Positions 1 through 7,695 are shown, numbered from the stretch's first letter. The stretch: 64,000 nucleotides of DNA from G963677445 sp963678275 (GCA_963678275.1 OY782765.1:2790001-2854000), one strand, 5' to 3'. Translations and numbers: made by a program. Notes: generated by a model not told the origin, from the sequence alone.

Positions 1-1
1 C

Positions 2-1192
2 GGCGTTATTTATTCCTATCTTCCTTTAAGGGCTTCAGCCTCCCCCCTGCTCAACTGGGGTAACGCGATAAACTTCGAAAATTTCTGGCGCCATTTTACC
101 GGAAAACAATACCAGGTCTGGCTATTCTCCTCAACAGATTCCGCCAAAAAACAGCTTGCCTATTTTTTTGAGAATCTGCCGGGTGAATTTGTCTATGCCG
201 GTCTGATTATCGCTATAATCGGGATAATCTTCGCCCTTAACAATCATAAAAAGGTTTTCTGGTTCCTTGGAATAACTCTTGTCGCCACAGTAGCCTATTC
301 AATCAATTATGATATTGTGGATATTGATTCCTATTTCCTCCTCGCTTTTATTTCACTCTCATTTTTCGCCGGGTATGGAGTTCTTTTTCTTCTGCGTTAT
401 TTCCGGAATACCCTCCCCTCATGGGGAATTTACCTCATTCCGGTTATTCTTTTTGTTATCCCCCTGGCGGGCAACTACGCCGAAGCGGATTATTCCGACT
501 TTTACATCATTGAAGATTACACCCGCGAATTGTTACAGAGTACGGAAAAAGAATCAATTGTTTTAAGCTACCAGTGGGATTATTTCCTGGCCGCCTCCTA
601 TTATTACCAGTATGTTGAAAATTTAAGAAGAGATGTTACTGTAATCGATAAGGAACTGATTCGGAGATCATGGTACTTCACCCAAATGGAAACAATATCC
701 CCAGGAATTTTTAAGGGACAGGAGGAAACCGTTAATAACTTTCTGCGGGCGCTTCAGCCTTTTGAACGGGGGGGGCAGTTTAACAGTCAGCTTCTCGAAA
801 GGTTGTACCAGTCATTGATGACCGGGCTGATTTCAAATAACAGCGAACGCGACTTTTACATAGGACCCGAGCTTTTTGATAATGAAATGAAGAGAGGAGA
901 ATTTTCCCCTCCCGAAGGATATATTCTTGTGCCCCACCTGTTTTTATACAAACTGGTAAAAACAAAAGAATATGTGCCCTGCCCCGATCCCGATTTTAAC
1001 CTGCGGTTTCCTGAAAAGGGAAATTATTACTCAGATTTTATAAAAAAACTTGCCTCCGCGGTTTTAATCAACAGGGCATTTTATGAAATGCAGTATAACA
1101 AACCGGAAAGGGCTAAAATTTATCTTAAGAAAGTAATTGAACAATATAAAGGGGTGAGAATACCCCAACAATTAAGGGGGCTGCTGAATTGA
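2..1192 (+). CDS. DUF2723 / TMEM260-like membrane protein, 3' part only
   Basis: The reading frame is open from base 2, so the gene begins upstream of the window and only the C-terminal ~396 residues are present. The first visible residues (YLPLRA...NWGNA...) match the conserved YLPIRA / P-NWG stretch of the DUF2723 family, now linked to TMEM260-type protein O-mannosyltransferases. About four hydrophobic membrane segments follow (window bases roughly 190-480), then a soluble C-terminal domain rich in aromatic residues that ends in a short TPR-like helix pair. An internal ATG at 317 is not the start, because the homology begins upstream of it. By family, it would transfer sugar to exported proteins or act on lipid-linked sugars at the inner membrane; the substrate is unknown. 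The stop overlaps the start of the next gene by 4 bases, suggesting coupled translation. Confidence 0.8.
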   Translation, partial: GVIYSYLPLRASASPLLNWGNAINFENFWRHFTGKQYQVWLFSSTDSAKKQLAYFFENLPGEFVYAGLIIAIIGIIFALNNHKKVFWFLGITLVATVAYSINYDIVDIDSYFLLAFISLSFFAGYGVLFLLRYFRNTLPSWGIYLIPVILFVIPLAGNYAEADYSDFYIIEDYTRELLQSTEKESIVLSYQWDYFLAASYYYQYVENLRRDVTVIDKELIRRSWYFTQMETISPGIFKGQEETVNNFLRALQPFERGGQFNSQLLERLYQSLMTGLISNNSERDFYIGPELFDNEMKRGEFSPPEGYILVPHLFLYKLVKTKEYVPCPDPDFNLRFPEKGNYYSDFIKKLASAVLINRAFYEMQYNKPERAKIYLKKVIEQYKGVRIPQQLRGLLN

Positions 1193-1593
1193 GCTGGTTT
1201 ATAAATGAAAATGAATTGCGGTATGATTTTATACGTTCTTCAGGACCGGGGGGACAAAATGTAAACAAAGTATCCACCGCGGTGCAGTTGCGTTTTAATA
1301 TTAAAAACTCCCCCTCACTGCCTGGGGAAGTAAAAACCAAATTGATCGCGATCGCGGGAAATAAAGTCACCACTGATGGAACATTGATCATTGAGGCCTC
1401 AAGATACCGCTCACAGTTAAAGAACCGGCAGGACGCCCGAAACCGGCTGAATGCCATGATCGATTTGGCCTCGCGTAAAGAAAAAAAGAGAAAAAAATCC
1501 CGCGTCCCCGAAACTGTAAATCAAAAACGCCTCCAGAACAAAAAAAGAAAAAGTGAAATCAAAAAAATGAGAGGCAAAATCTCCCCCGATTAA
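1189..1593 (+). CDS. arfB: Peptidyl-tRNA hydrolase ArfB / YaeJ-type ribosome rescue factor
   Basis: The 134-residue protein carries the class-I release factor catalytic motif GPGGQNVNKV near residues 20-30 and the basic, disordered C-terminal tail (KEKKRKKSR...KKRKSEIKKMR) that enters the empty mRNA channel. This matches ArfB/ICT1, which rescues ribosomes stalled on non-stop mRNA by hydrolysing peptidyl-tRNA without a stop codon. The usual ArfB length is about 140 residues, so it is complete. The start is TTG at 1189, overlapping the upstream TGA (1190-1192), so it is probably translated by re-initiation after the DUF2723 gene. No release-factor codon-recognition domain is present, which separates it from RF1/RF2 fragments. 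Confidence 0.93.
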   Translation: MSWFINENELRYDFIRSSGPGGQNVNKVSTAVQLRFNIKNSPSLPGEVKTKLIAIAGNKVTTDGTLIIEASRYRSQLKNRQDARNRLNAMIDLASRKEKKRKKSRVPETVNQKRLQNKKRKSEIKKMRGKISPD

Positions 1594-1666
1594 TGGCATC
1601 AATACTAAGCTGGCACAGCCAAAACCGAAAGGAAATTCAGCAAAATAATCTTATTCATCTTAAATT
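1594..1666. other. Short spacer with dispersed repeat fragment
   Basis: Contains a CTGGC-nn-GCCAG palindrome with the same flank (AAAGGAAATTCAG) as the copy near 14205-14240. This is part of the dispersed REP-like family described elsewhere. No gene is seen. Confidence 0.5.
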
Positions 1667-1757
1667 ATATCAGGATATATCCTGATATTTTTCACCAAAT
1701 ATTCGCATATATCCTGATTTTTAGTTGATTTATTTCGGTTATATCCTTATTTTTTAG
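1667..1757. promoter_or_regulatory. Operator-like repeats upstream of the XRE/Fic pair
   Basis: Three copies of an ATATCCTgAT(t/a)TTT box have CCT at 1681, 1713 and about 1746 (ATATCCTTATTTTTTAG in the last), in the same orientation and spaced about 31 bp, or three helical turns. The first box is half of a perfect 22-bp palindrome at 1667-1688 (arms ATATCAGGATA / TATCCTGATAT). The position just ahead of an XRE regulator gene and the phasing suggest autoregulatory binding sites. The assignment to this regulator is an inference. Confidence 0.6.
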
Positions 1758-1785
1758 TCGAGATAATTTTCATCGGAGTAAAAAA

Positions 1786-2250
1786 ATGCCTGACTTAAAA
1801 CATAAATTAATGATTGAGCAGCTTGATAAAAAAATCGCGGAGTTAAACAATGTAAAAATACCGGTGACTCCCCCCGGAGGCTGGATAAGGGCCATAAGGA
1901 AATCGATAAATATGACACTTAAACAATTTGCCTCACGCCTTAAAAAAACACCCTCCTCCGTCTCGGAACTGGAGCAGAGAGAAGCCAATAAATCAATAAC
2001 ATTACAAAAGCTGGTAGAAATGGGAGAAGCTCTCGACCTGCATTTTTTTTACGGATTTATCCCGAAAGAAGGCTCACTGGAAAAAATGGTCGAAAAAAAA
2101 GCGGAAGCGCTCGCGGCTGAAATCGTTATGAGAACGTCACATTCAATGAAGCTCGAAGCTCAGGAGGTGACTCCGGAAAGATTAAAGCGGGCGATAAATG
2201 ACCGGAAAAAACAAATTATGGAAAACATGCCGAAAAATGTATGGAATTAG
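1786..2250 (+). CDS. Mobile mystery protein A, XRE-family HTH regulator
   Basis: This is a 154-residue protein with an XRE-type helix-turn-helix at about residues 38-85 (IRKSINMTLKQFASRLKKTP...SVSELEQREANKSITLQKL). Its layout (conserved N-terminal helix, then PPGGWIRAIR, HTH and a charged C-terminal helix) is that of the family named mobile mystery protein A, almost always encoded just upstream of a Fic-domain mobile mystery protein B. The start ATG has a CGGAG ribosome site 9 bases upstream. Its stop lies 10 bases inside the next gene. It probably represses the pair through the three boxes at 1667-1757. The pair behaves like a mobile two-gene module resembling a toxin-antitoxin system; that function is inferred. 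Confidence 0.88.
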   Translation: MPDLKHKLMIEQLDKKIAELNNVKIPVTPPGGWIRAIRKSINMTLKQFASRLKKTPSSVSELEQREANKSITLQKLVEMGEALDLHFFYGFIPKEGSLEKMVEKKAEALAAEIVMRTSHSMKLEAQEVTPERLKRAINDRKKQIMENMPKNVWN

Positions 2251-2837
2251 ATAACAATTATATTTACGGGCAAACACCCCTTGAAGATGAAGAACTGGAA
2301 GGATTAAAAATACCGACAATCACCACACGGAGTGAACTTGATGAATTTGAGCAATTAAATATTGAGAAAGGATATTTGTGGGCATTTAACTCAAAACTAA
2401 ATTTTTCAACTTTTCTTACCGAAGAATATATATTAAGATTGCATAAAAAAATGTTTGGCGATGTTTGGAAATGGGCTGGTCAGTTCAGAAAAAGCAATAA
2501 GAATATCGGGTGTGATAAATATTTAATCGCGATCGAACTGAAAAAACTTATCGGGGACTGCAACTTCTGGATAAAAAACAGAGTATTCGGCGAAAATGAA
2601 ATTTCAGCAAGATACAGCCACAGGATAGTAAAAATACACCTCTTTCCTAATGGCAATGGAAGACATTCAAGGTTAATCGCCGATATTATGAATGAGAGGC
2701 TTTTCCTCAATCCTCCCTTCACCTGGGGTGGAAAAAATCTTGCCCGCGCCGGTGATATCAGGAAAAAATATATACACGCTCTCCGCGAAGCCGACCAGGA
2801 CAATTATTCTCCCCTCTTAAAATTTATAAGAGAATAA
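2241..2837 (+). CDS. Mobile mystery protein B, Fic-domain protein
   Basis: This 198-residue Fic-fold protein follows protein A with a 10-base overlap. The Fic signature is at about residues 132-144 (KIHLFPNGNGRHSRLI). The catalytic His and the GNGR loop with its following Arg are present, so AMP transfer to a target hydroxyl is chemically plausible. The acidic Mg-binding residue usual just before GNG (D/E) is Asn here. No separate inhibitory (S/T)xxxE(G/N) helix is obvious. The N-terminal segment (QTPLEDEELEGLKIPTITT) is typical of this family. It is likely the effector of the A/B module, but the target is unknown. Confidence 0.87.
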   Translation: MELDNNYIYGQTPLEDEELEGLKIPTITTRSELDEFEQLNIEKGYLWAFNSKLNFSTFLTEEYILRLHKKMFGDVWKWAGQFRKSNKNIGCDKYLIAIELKKLIGDCNFWIKNRVFGENEISARYSHRIVKIHLFPNGNGRHSRLIADIMNERLFLNPPFTWGGKNLARAGDIRKKYIHALREADQDNYSPLLKFIRE

Positions 2838-3155
2838 TATTCACTTTCCATCTTTTTTATCGTTTATTAATAATTATTCATTGTATATTGAAAATTATTT
2901 TCATATTTTGCGCATGACTGATAGCATTTGGGGTAATTCGCTCTTGAAATAGAAAGAGTAATATTGTTTTAACAAAATATAGATTACATAAGCATTTGCC
3001 AGGTTGGAATACAGTAATGTGACTTGCGTGGCGGAGCTGTGTAAAGCATTTTGTAACAGATTTTGCGCTTATCTTAAAAGCTTGCTTTTAGACATTCTGT
3101 TATTTACTTATTAAGATAATAATGCTGTATATTCATTCATCGACGAAAACAATTT
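2838..3155. other. AT-rich non-coding stretch before the cassette array
   Basis: No credible gene was found. The sequence is visibly more AT-rich than the housekeeping regions. It may contain eroded cassette material: there is a short inverted repeat, AACAGA...TCTGTT, around 3055-3112. Confidence 0.4.
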
Positions 3156-3293
3156 ACAGCTAACTAATTATATATAAGTTGATTACAATGTTAATCAGAA
3201 AAATTTAATAATAATATCCAGTATTTTTTGCTGTATATCATGATATTGTGTCAAGTGATATGCGGTATTAATGCTGGATAATTAATGTTGGCC
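3156..3293 (+). other. Candidate degenerate attC site
   Basis: GCTAACTAATTATA at 3159 and a distal GATAATTAATGTTGGCC ending near 3293 are partly complementary (AAC-TAATTAT against its reverse complement), and the 3' core GTTGGCC (3287-3293) is the left boundary of the next cassette. Pairing is weaker than in the other sites, so only the right boundary is well supported. Confidence 0.35.
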
Positions 3294-3312
3294 AAGAAAT
3301 ACGGGAGATCAC

Positions 3313-3993
3313 ATGACGCTCATTATTAATATTTTGCACAACGACTTTAGCCTTTTGGTTGCAGACCGTCGAGCTACTACCAATGGAGCAACAACGATTA
3401 AAGCAGGGAATGTTACGATTAAAAGTGAGAAAGGATTAACTATAACTGGGTTCAACAAAATCCACAAAAGTGCAAAGAATGCCGTAGCACTTGGAATTGC
3501 TGGAGATGCCAATGAGCACAAATACCTCAAGCAATTTGAGGAAGCGGATACGGTCGACGAGGCAGTGGCTATAGTTGATTTTGCTATCTCACAATACGCA
3601 AATTTTTCAGATAGACGCAGATTGTCAGGCATTGAAAACCTGCCGACTCATCAAGGAATTCTTAGTTTTCACGACAAGGACCTCCGGACATTTTTTTCCT
3701 TAGTTTATGGGTTTAGTTGGATTCATAAAGCACTTCAGCAATACCGTGCGCCTGAAATTGGGATTAGGATGCATAGTTGTGGCAGTGGAGCTAACCACTT
3801 GGGCGAGATAATAAAACAGGAAGATTTAGATAGGATAGCAAAAGAATCTACCACAGAGACAGACTTTGTAAAATGTTTTGAATGGATCAAACCTATCTAT
3901 CTGCAAGTGAGTGAACGAGATAAAAGCGTGAGCGATTGCTTAGTTGCCTTTGTTTCGAGGAGGTCTTCTCCTGAATTTGTCGAAGTTTTATGA
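3313..3993 (+). CDS. Proteasome-fold Ntn-hydrolase-like protein (cassette gene)
   Basis: This is a 226-residue protein, the size of Anbu/HslV-type bacterial proteasome relatives. If the initiator Met is removed, the N-terminal residue is Thr1. Asp falls at position 17 and Arg at 19 in VADRRATT, the spacing found in proteasome beta subunits (T1, D/E17, R19). Further on, NKIHKS (K48) is a candidate for the catalytic Lys33 region with an insertion before it, and GIAGDANEHKYLKQF resembles the GLVGDA...RYLK segment of the fold. It may therefore be a self-compartmentalising threonine peptidase or a divergent relative; the function is inferred. The GGGAG ribosome site is 5 bases before the ATG. It is the only gene of cassette 3288-4096. 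Confidence 0.6.
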   Translation: MTLIINILHNDFSLLVADRRATTNGATTIKAGNVTIKSEKGLTITGFNKIHKSAKNAVALGIAGDANEHKYLKQFEEADTVDEAVAIVDFAISQYANFSDRRRLSGIENLPTHQGILSFHDKDLRTFFSLVYGFSWIHKALQQYRAPEIGIRMHSCGSGANHLGEIIKQEDLDRIAKESTTETDFVKCFEWIKPIYLQVSERDKSVSDCLVAFVSRRSSPEFVEVL

Positions 3994-4005
3994 AGCATAA
4001 TTTAA

Positions 4006-4101
4006 TGGCCAACCTTTTGCTGCATTAGACTGCCAGGGCGGAGCGGCCTTAGCAAATTAAAATTCCGCATTGCCCTATCAGCTAATGAGCATGGCGTTAT
4101 A
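4006..4101 (+). other. attC site (about 96 bp)
   Basis: Outer core TGGCCAAC is at 4006-4013 and the 3' core GTTATAT starts at 4096, with the crossover between G4096 and T4097. The inner arms GCTGCATTAG / CTAATGAGC and CCAGGGCGGAGCGG / CCGCATTGCCCTAT pair with a few extrahelical bases, as integrase-recognised attC hairpins do. Confidence 0.75.
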
Positions 4102-4117
4102 TTTCTTAAGGTGTAAA

Positions 4118-4474
4118 ATGAAAAGAGATATGGACTTGGCAAGAGAAATTCTTTTTCAAATGGAATCCTCGAACAATACACACGGTTGGGATGAAATAAA
4201 TATCCCTAATATTTCGAAAGAAATTATTTCTTATCACATTAAGTTGCTTTATCAAGCCAGATTAATTGAAGCTGATGATGTAACTGATTCATCTGGATTT
4301 GAATGGAAAGCTAAATCAATAACTTGGGAAGGTCGCGAATTCATAGACTCAGCACGTAACCAATCTAATTGGGAAAAAGCAAAGCAATATATTCTCTCAA
4401 GGGGAGGTTCTATTACTTTCGAAGCACTAAAAATATCTTTATCAATCCTCTTAAAGCAACAGTTGGGAGTTTAG
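4118..4474 (+). CDS. DUF2513 family protein (cassette gene)
   Basis: The 118-residue protein begins MKRDMDLAREILFQME, the hallmark opening of the DUF2513 family, and continues with the family's YHIKLLYQARLIEA and W-K--SITWEGREFIDSAR segments, a winged-helix-like arrangement. The ATG at 4118 is preceded by AAGGTG; the longer frame from 4070 would start inside the attC hairpin and is not used. DUF2513 proteins are small, often phage- or cassette-borne, and have no assigned function. The winged-helix look suggests DNA binding (inference). It lies just 22 bases from the attC crossover, as first cassette genes usually do. Confidence 0.75.
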   Translation: MKRDMDLAREILFQMESSNNTHGWDEINIPNISKEIISYHIKLLYQARLIEADDVTDSSGFEWKAKSITWEGREFIDSARNQSNWEKAKQYILSRGGSITFEALKISLSILLKQQLGV

Positions 4475-4502
4475 AATTATTCCTGTTACGCATAAAACAA
4501 GT

Positions 4503-5105
4503 ATGATAAAAAGAAAAAAAAGAACAAAAAATTACGAAGTCCTCTTAGTTGAATACCAGCAAATTCGCAATGAAATTGATGGTTATTTTAAGTTAAGGAA
4601 CACGACTCTTGCGTTGACAATTTCAGCAATTGGAGTGATCATAGGATTTTCTGAAAAAATAGAACCTCTTTATATAGTGGTTGCGCTAAACCTTATTATC
4701 AATATAGGCGCAATATTAACTTCATCTTATACTTTAATCGCTGTCGAGAAATCGGCTTATATAAAAGTTTTTATTGAAGACCAAGTTAAAGATTTAAACT
4801 GGTTCACAGTAAAAGACATTGATAAACTATATTCGACCTATAATAAACTTACTAAATGGTTAAAATTGCCTTTTGATAGTTTACCTCACGAATATCCATT
4901 AATATACTTTTTTTTAGGAGTAATCGTTAGTTCTATATCGTATAGTTATTTCATAAAAACCTGTTCAACTATCATTATAATTATTTCGGCTATAGGCGCA
5001 ATTTTTTTGTTATACAGTGTTTTTCTTATGCAATATGTAATTTCCAATAAAAAATATAAGTCATTGATAAAATATTTTCAGAATATTTATAAAAGCATCA
5101 AATAA
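4503..5105 (+). CDS. Four-helix membrane protein, unknown
   Basis: This 200-residue protein is not recognised by family. It has a basic N-terminus (MIKRKKRTKNYE), an amphipathic helix, then paired hydrophobic segments at about residues 36-80 (TLALTISAIGVIIGF; LYIVVALNLIINIGAIL) and 134-180 (YPLIYFFLGVIVSSI; IIIIISAIGAIFLLYSVFL), with a soluble loop of about 50 residues between the pairs and a basic C-terminus. This two-pair layout resembles small membrane effectors of defence or stress modules, but nothing proves that. Only 28 bases separate it from the DUF2513 gene and 12 from the next gene, so the three may be cotranscribed. AT-rich codon use suggests recent transfer. Confidence 0.6.
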   Translation: MIKRKKRTKNYEVLLVEYQQIRNEIDGYFKLRNTTLALTISAIGVIIGFSEKIEPLYIVVALNLIINIGAILTSSYTLIAVEKSAYIKVFIEDQVKDLNWFTVKDIDKLYSTYNKLTKWLKLPFDSLPHEYPLIYFFLGVIVSSISYSYFIKTCSTIIIIISAIGAIFLLYSVFLMQYVISNKKYKSLIKYFQNIYKSIK

Positions 5106-5117
5106 AAGGTGGATGAT

Positions 5118-5708
5118 ATGTTAATTACATTAAATTACTATATATGGCGCCTCTTTATTCCTAGAATTAAGGAAGAATATTTCCAAAGTAAACTATTTTC
5201 CATCGTTTCCATACTATATATATCAATCTACAATATGCCAAGAAAATTATTCATTCATTATTTCCTAGGTAAAGGTGAGTGTGTAACAGTAGATACGAAA
5301 AAAGTAATTGTAAACAATCCAGTGGTTCATAATAATTTGATCTGTTTTATTCAAAATGAAAATGCAAATGATAAAAATCAAGGCTTTATTAATATTCCAC
5401 AAATTGACGTCTTTAATCCTAATTATAGATATTCTATAGGTTCATTTAGAATATATTATTCGATAAGCAATGATGTTTGTGAAATAAAAATATCTTCATC
5501 TTACTCTTACAAACATAACTCCGATAGGATTACAAAGTATTTACACAATTGGTTGTGTTCATTCAAAGAGAAAGGTTATGCTCGCGAATTTGAAATAACC
5601 GGCATACCTTGGAATATTAAACTATCTGCGCTTAGAAATAGTAAAATAAAATTTGATAAATACTCGATAATATTAAATGATTATCAGTGGGTTAAATATT
5701 TTTGGTAA
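5118..5708 (+). CDS. Uncharacterised protein, likely partner of the preceding membrane protein
   Basis: A 196-residue protein of no recognised family. It lacks a signal peptide, has a short hydrophobic stretch around residues 25-50, and is rich in aromatic residues, Ile and Asn. The preferred start is ATG 5118, because AAGGTGG lies 6 bases upstream; an in-frame GTG at 5109 overlaps that ribosome site. It follows the membrane protein by 12 bases. The two may form a functional pair (for instance effector and cognate protein), which is an inference from spacing alone. Confidence 0.55.
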   Translation: MLITLNYYIWRLFIPRIKEEYFQSKLFSIVSILYISIYNMPRKLFIHYFLGKGECVTVDTKKVIVNNPVVHNNLICFIQNENANDKNQGFINIPQIDVFNPNYRYSIGSFRIYYSISNDVCEIKISSSYSYKHNSDRITKYLHNWLCSFKEKGYAREFEITGIPWNIKLSALRNSKIKFDKYSIILNDYQWVKYFW

Positions 5709-5789
5709 TGAACGAAATTGTATTGCTTAAATTGAAAAGTGACTTTTATTAAATTACAAAATGTAAAATCAATTTAATAGGAGTCGGTC

Positions 5790-6221
5790 GTGCAAAGGAA
5801 AAAAAGAGTAAGTAGCGAAGACAAAATGAAGATACTAAGGGAGCATCTTGAGCACAATGTTCCCATAAGTGATATTTCAGAAAAGTACGGGATAAGCGTA
5901 AATGTAATATACTCCTGGAAAAAAGCATTGTTCGAAAATGGAGCTGTAATATTTAACAAACAGAGTGATAAAGAACTCAAAAAGAATGAGGCGAAGATTA
6001 ACATGCTTGAAGAAAAACTGCAAAACAAAGACAGCCTCATTAGTGAGATAATAGAGGATAATATCAGGTAAAAAAAAAAGTTGAGTGGGGAGAACTGAAT
6101 AATCTTTGGGTTGATATGGCAATCAGAGATAATCTGATAGATCACCTCGACTACTTAAATAAAAGATCATCAATCCCGATTTACAAACTGGTGAAAATGA
6201 CAGGAATAGCAAAACAAAAAT
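5790..6221 (+). pseudogene. Broken IS3-type transposase fragment (orfA plus start of orfB)
   Basis: The first frame (5790-6071) encodes a helix-turn-helix transposase OrfA of the IS3 superfamily: HTH with VPISDISEKYGIS...VIYSWKKALFENG, then a coiled coil (KNEAKINMLEEKLQNKDSLISEIIEDN). The second frame continues with KKKVEWGELNNLWVDMAIRD, the normal continuation in such proteins, and stops matching near 6220 after KYDCW. Restoring one T in the GGTAAAA tract at 6067-6072 would read R-L-K-K-K and rejoin the frames, so a single-base deletion is the simplest lesion. The catalytic DDE domain is absent, so it cannot transpose. The element is cut off exactly where the next membrane ORF starts. Confidence 0.75.
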
Positions 6222-6467
6222 ATGATTGCTGGTCTACTTGGTGCTATAACTTCAAGTATTGCTATCTATGTTCTTTGGAAAGCATTATTTCTGAGTAAAG
6301 AAGTTCAGAATGTTTCAAATAAAGATAGTGATGTTTTATATATAATATTAATTGCTACCCTATTGATTTACTTACTTTTTAGCAGCATTGGTTATGGATT
6401 TAATTATACAATGAAATTAAAGAAGGCAAGGGCTAACAAGCAAATCAACGCGGACGCCGAAATGTAA
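6222..6467 (+). CDS. Small membrane protein, possibly 5'-truncated (cassette gene)
   Basis: An 81-residue protein with two hydrophobic segments (MIAGLLGAITSSIAIYVL and VLYIILIATLLIYLLF) and a basic tail (KLKKARANKQ). Its stop codon lies inside the following attC hairpin, which is common for cassette genes. The transposase remnant abuts its first codons, and no clear ribosome site precedes the ATG. The true N-terminus and the cassette's left boundary were therefore probably lost when the transposon fragment arrived. Function unknown. Confidence 0.45.
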   Translation: MIAGLLGAITSSIAIYVLWKALFLSKEVQNVSNKDSDVLYIILIATLLIYLLFSSIGYGFNYTMKLKKARANKQINADAEM

Positions 6468-6657
6468 GCGGTATTTGTGTAGTTCATAAGTTTAGTAAAA
6501 TTAATTAACATTGCTGTTCGGCAGTGTACTAATAAATTAAATTCTTGCAACCGGCTTGTGCAATTGAATATACAATCCGGTTGCTAATTATTTAAGTGTG
6601 TGCAATAATTTGGCATAGTAGTGTTGGGGTGCCGGTTATTTGCAACTACGTTAGCTG
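6430..6657 (+). other. Long attC site (about 228 bp)
   Basis: The 5' arm GGGCTAAC...CAAATCAACGCGGACGCC pairs with the 3' arm GGTGCCGGTTATTTG...GTTAGC, with unpaired bases on one strand. The crossover is G6650|T6651. A second hairpin, GCAACCGG/CCGGTTGC, sits in the apex (about 6547-6584). The interior shares words with the 7398 site (ATTTGTG-AGTTC, TTAACATT, GTTC-G). Confidence 0.75.
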
Positions 6658-6669
6658 TATTAAAAAACT

Positions 6670-7394
6670 ATGAGAAATTTTATTCAACAATATAGAAATC
6701 TCGATGAAACTATTCGAAATGAATACGCGAGCTTTGGATTAAGATGTTTATCAGAAGTTAAATTCAATGATGAGCATGCATTAAGTTTTTTTACTCATCT
6801 TCTTCAGGAAGTAAAAAGTATTAAACCTTTTCATTTCTATAAAAACTATAATGAAATAGCAACTATAAGTGACGATATAAAATATTTTACTGCCCTTACT
6901 TTTTTGCTTCGTCAATTTGTAAATAGTCCTCTTGATGAAGATAAGACGTATCATCAAACTTTAGAAGATAAGCGGTATATGAGTTATGCCAATATCCTTT
7001 TTCAGTCCTTCTATAATTATTGGGATAGAATAGGAGATATGATTTTTAGCTTTATTAAAACATCATTAAAAGAAAGGCAGGTATATTTTACTACTGTGTT
7101 AGAAAAAATTGATAGCTCTTTTATAGATTCAGAATATTTTATTGCCTTGAAAATTTATATAAAAATAAACTTGTAAATCTATTTAGTAAGCGTAAAGATA
7201 TTGTTCATTATTTTCAATTACCATCTGAAATCTATGTTGGGACGTTCATTAATTATGATAATACTGAAAAATTAGAGGAAATTCAAAAAGTTAAGGAGAG
7301 CTTACCAGACCTATTTAAGGAAAATATTGATTATACTTTTCAAGGATTTGAATTAGCAATAAAATTTATCAATCAAAAAGGTAATAAAAAATAA
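6670..7394 (+). pseudogene. Frameshifted HEPN-like protein gene (cassette gene)
   Basis: Frame 1 (6670-7176) codes for 168 residues, largely alpha-helical. A second frame, overlapping from about 7146, continues with LENLYKNKLVNLFSKRKDIVHYFQLPSE and ends at 7394 just before the attC. Joining the two with a single-base shift near 7146-7160 gives a protein of about 240 residues. The C-terminal part carries RKDIVH, an R-x4-H pattern like the active site of HEPN ribonuclease domains in toxin-antitoxin and defence proteins. The HEPN call is tentative because only the short motif and the helical content support it. The shift may be a real inactivating deletion or a sequence error in an AT-rich tract; no correctly phased slippery heptamer is present. 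Confidence 0.5.
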
Positions 7395-7397
7395 AAT

Positions 7398-7624
7398 ACA
7401 GCTAACCAGCCGCTCAAGCCGACCGCCAGTACAGAGCGGGATTTGTGCAGTTCTTGGGTTCACAGTTTTCGTTTAACATTTTGTTCTGGTTAGTTTGTAA
7501 GTGTAAGTAAAGTCGCCGTCCGTATTGAGCAATTTACGAACGGCTACAAATTATAAACATTGGTTGCTGGTAAAGCATAGCTGCTCTGGGCAGACGGCTT
7601 ATCGGCAACTCCGTTGGTTATGCC
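7398..7624 (+). other. Long attC site (about 227 bp)
   Basis: The 5' core ACAGCTAAC matches the start of its own cassette. The arm GCCGCTCAAGCCGACCGCC pairs with GGGCAGACGGCTTATCGGC, and the 3' core GTTATGC starts at 7617. The interior words are shared with the 6430 site, so the two are relatives. Confidence 0.75.
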
Positions 7625-7695
7625 ACTATTGCAAAATCATTTTCAAGAAATAAACTTATAACATGTAAATTTTCTAAATTCACAAAGGACAAGTA

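Noticed and set aside
7146..7160. Programmed -1 frameshift (A-AAT-TTA-like tract) in the HEPN-like gene
   Set aside because: The heptamer is not in the zero-frame phase needed, so a simple base deletion or error is more likely.
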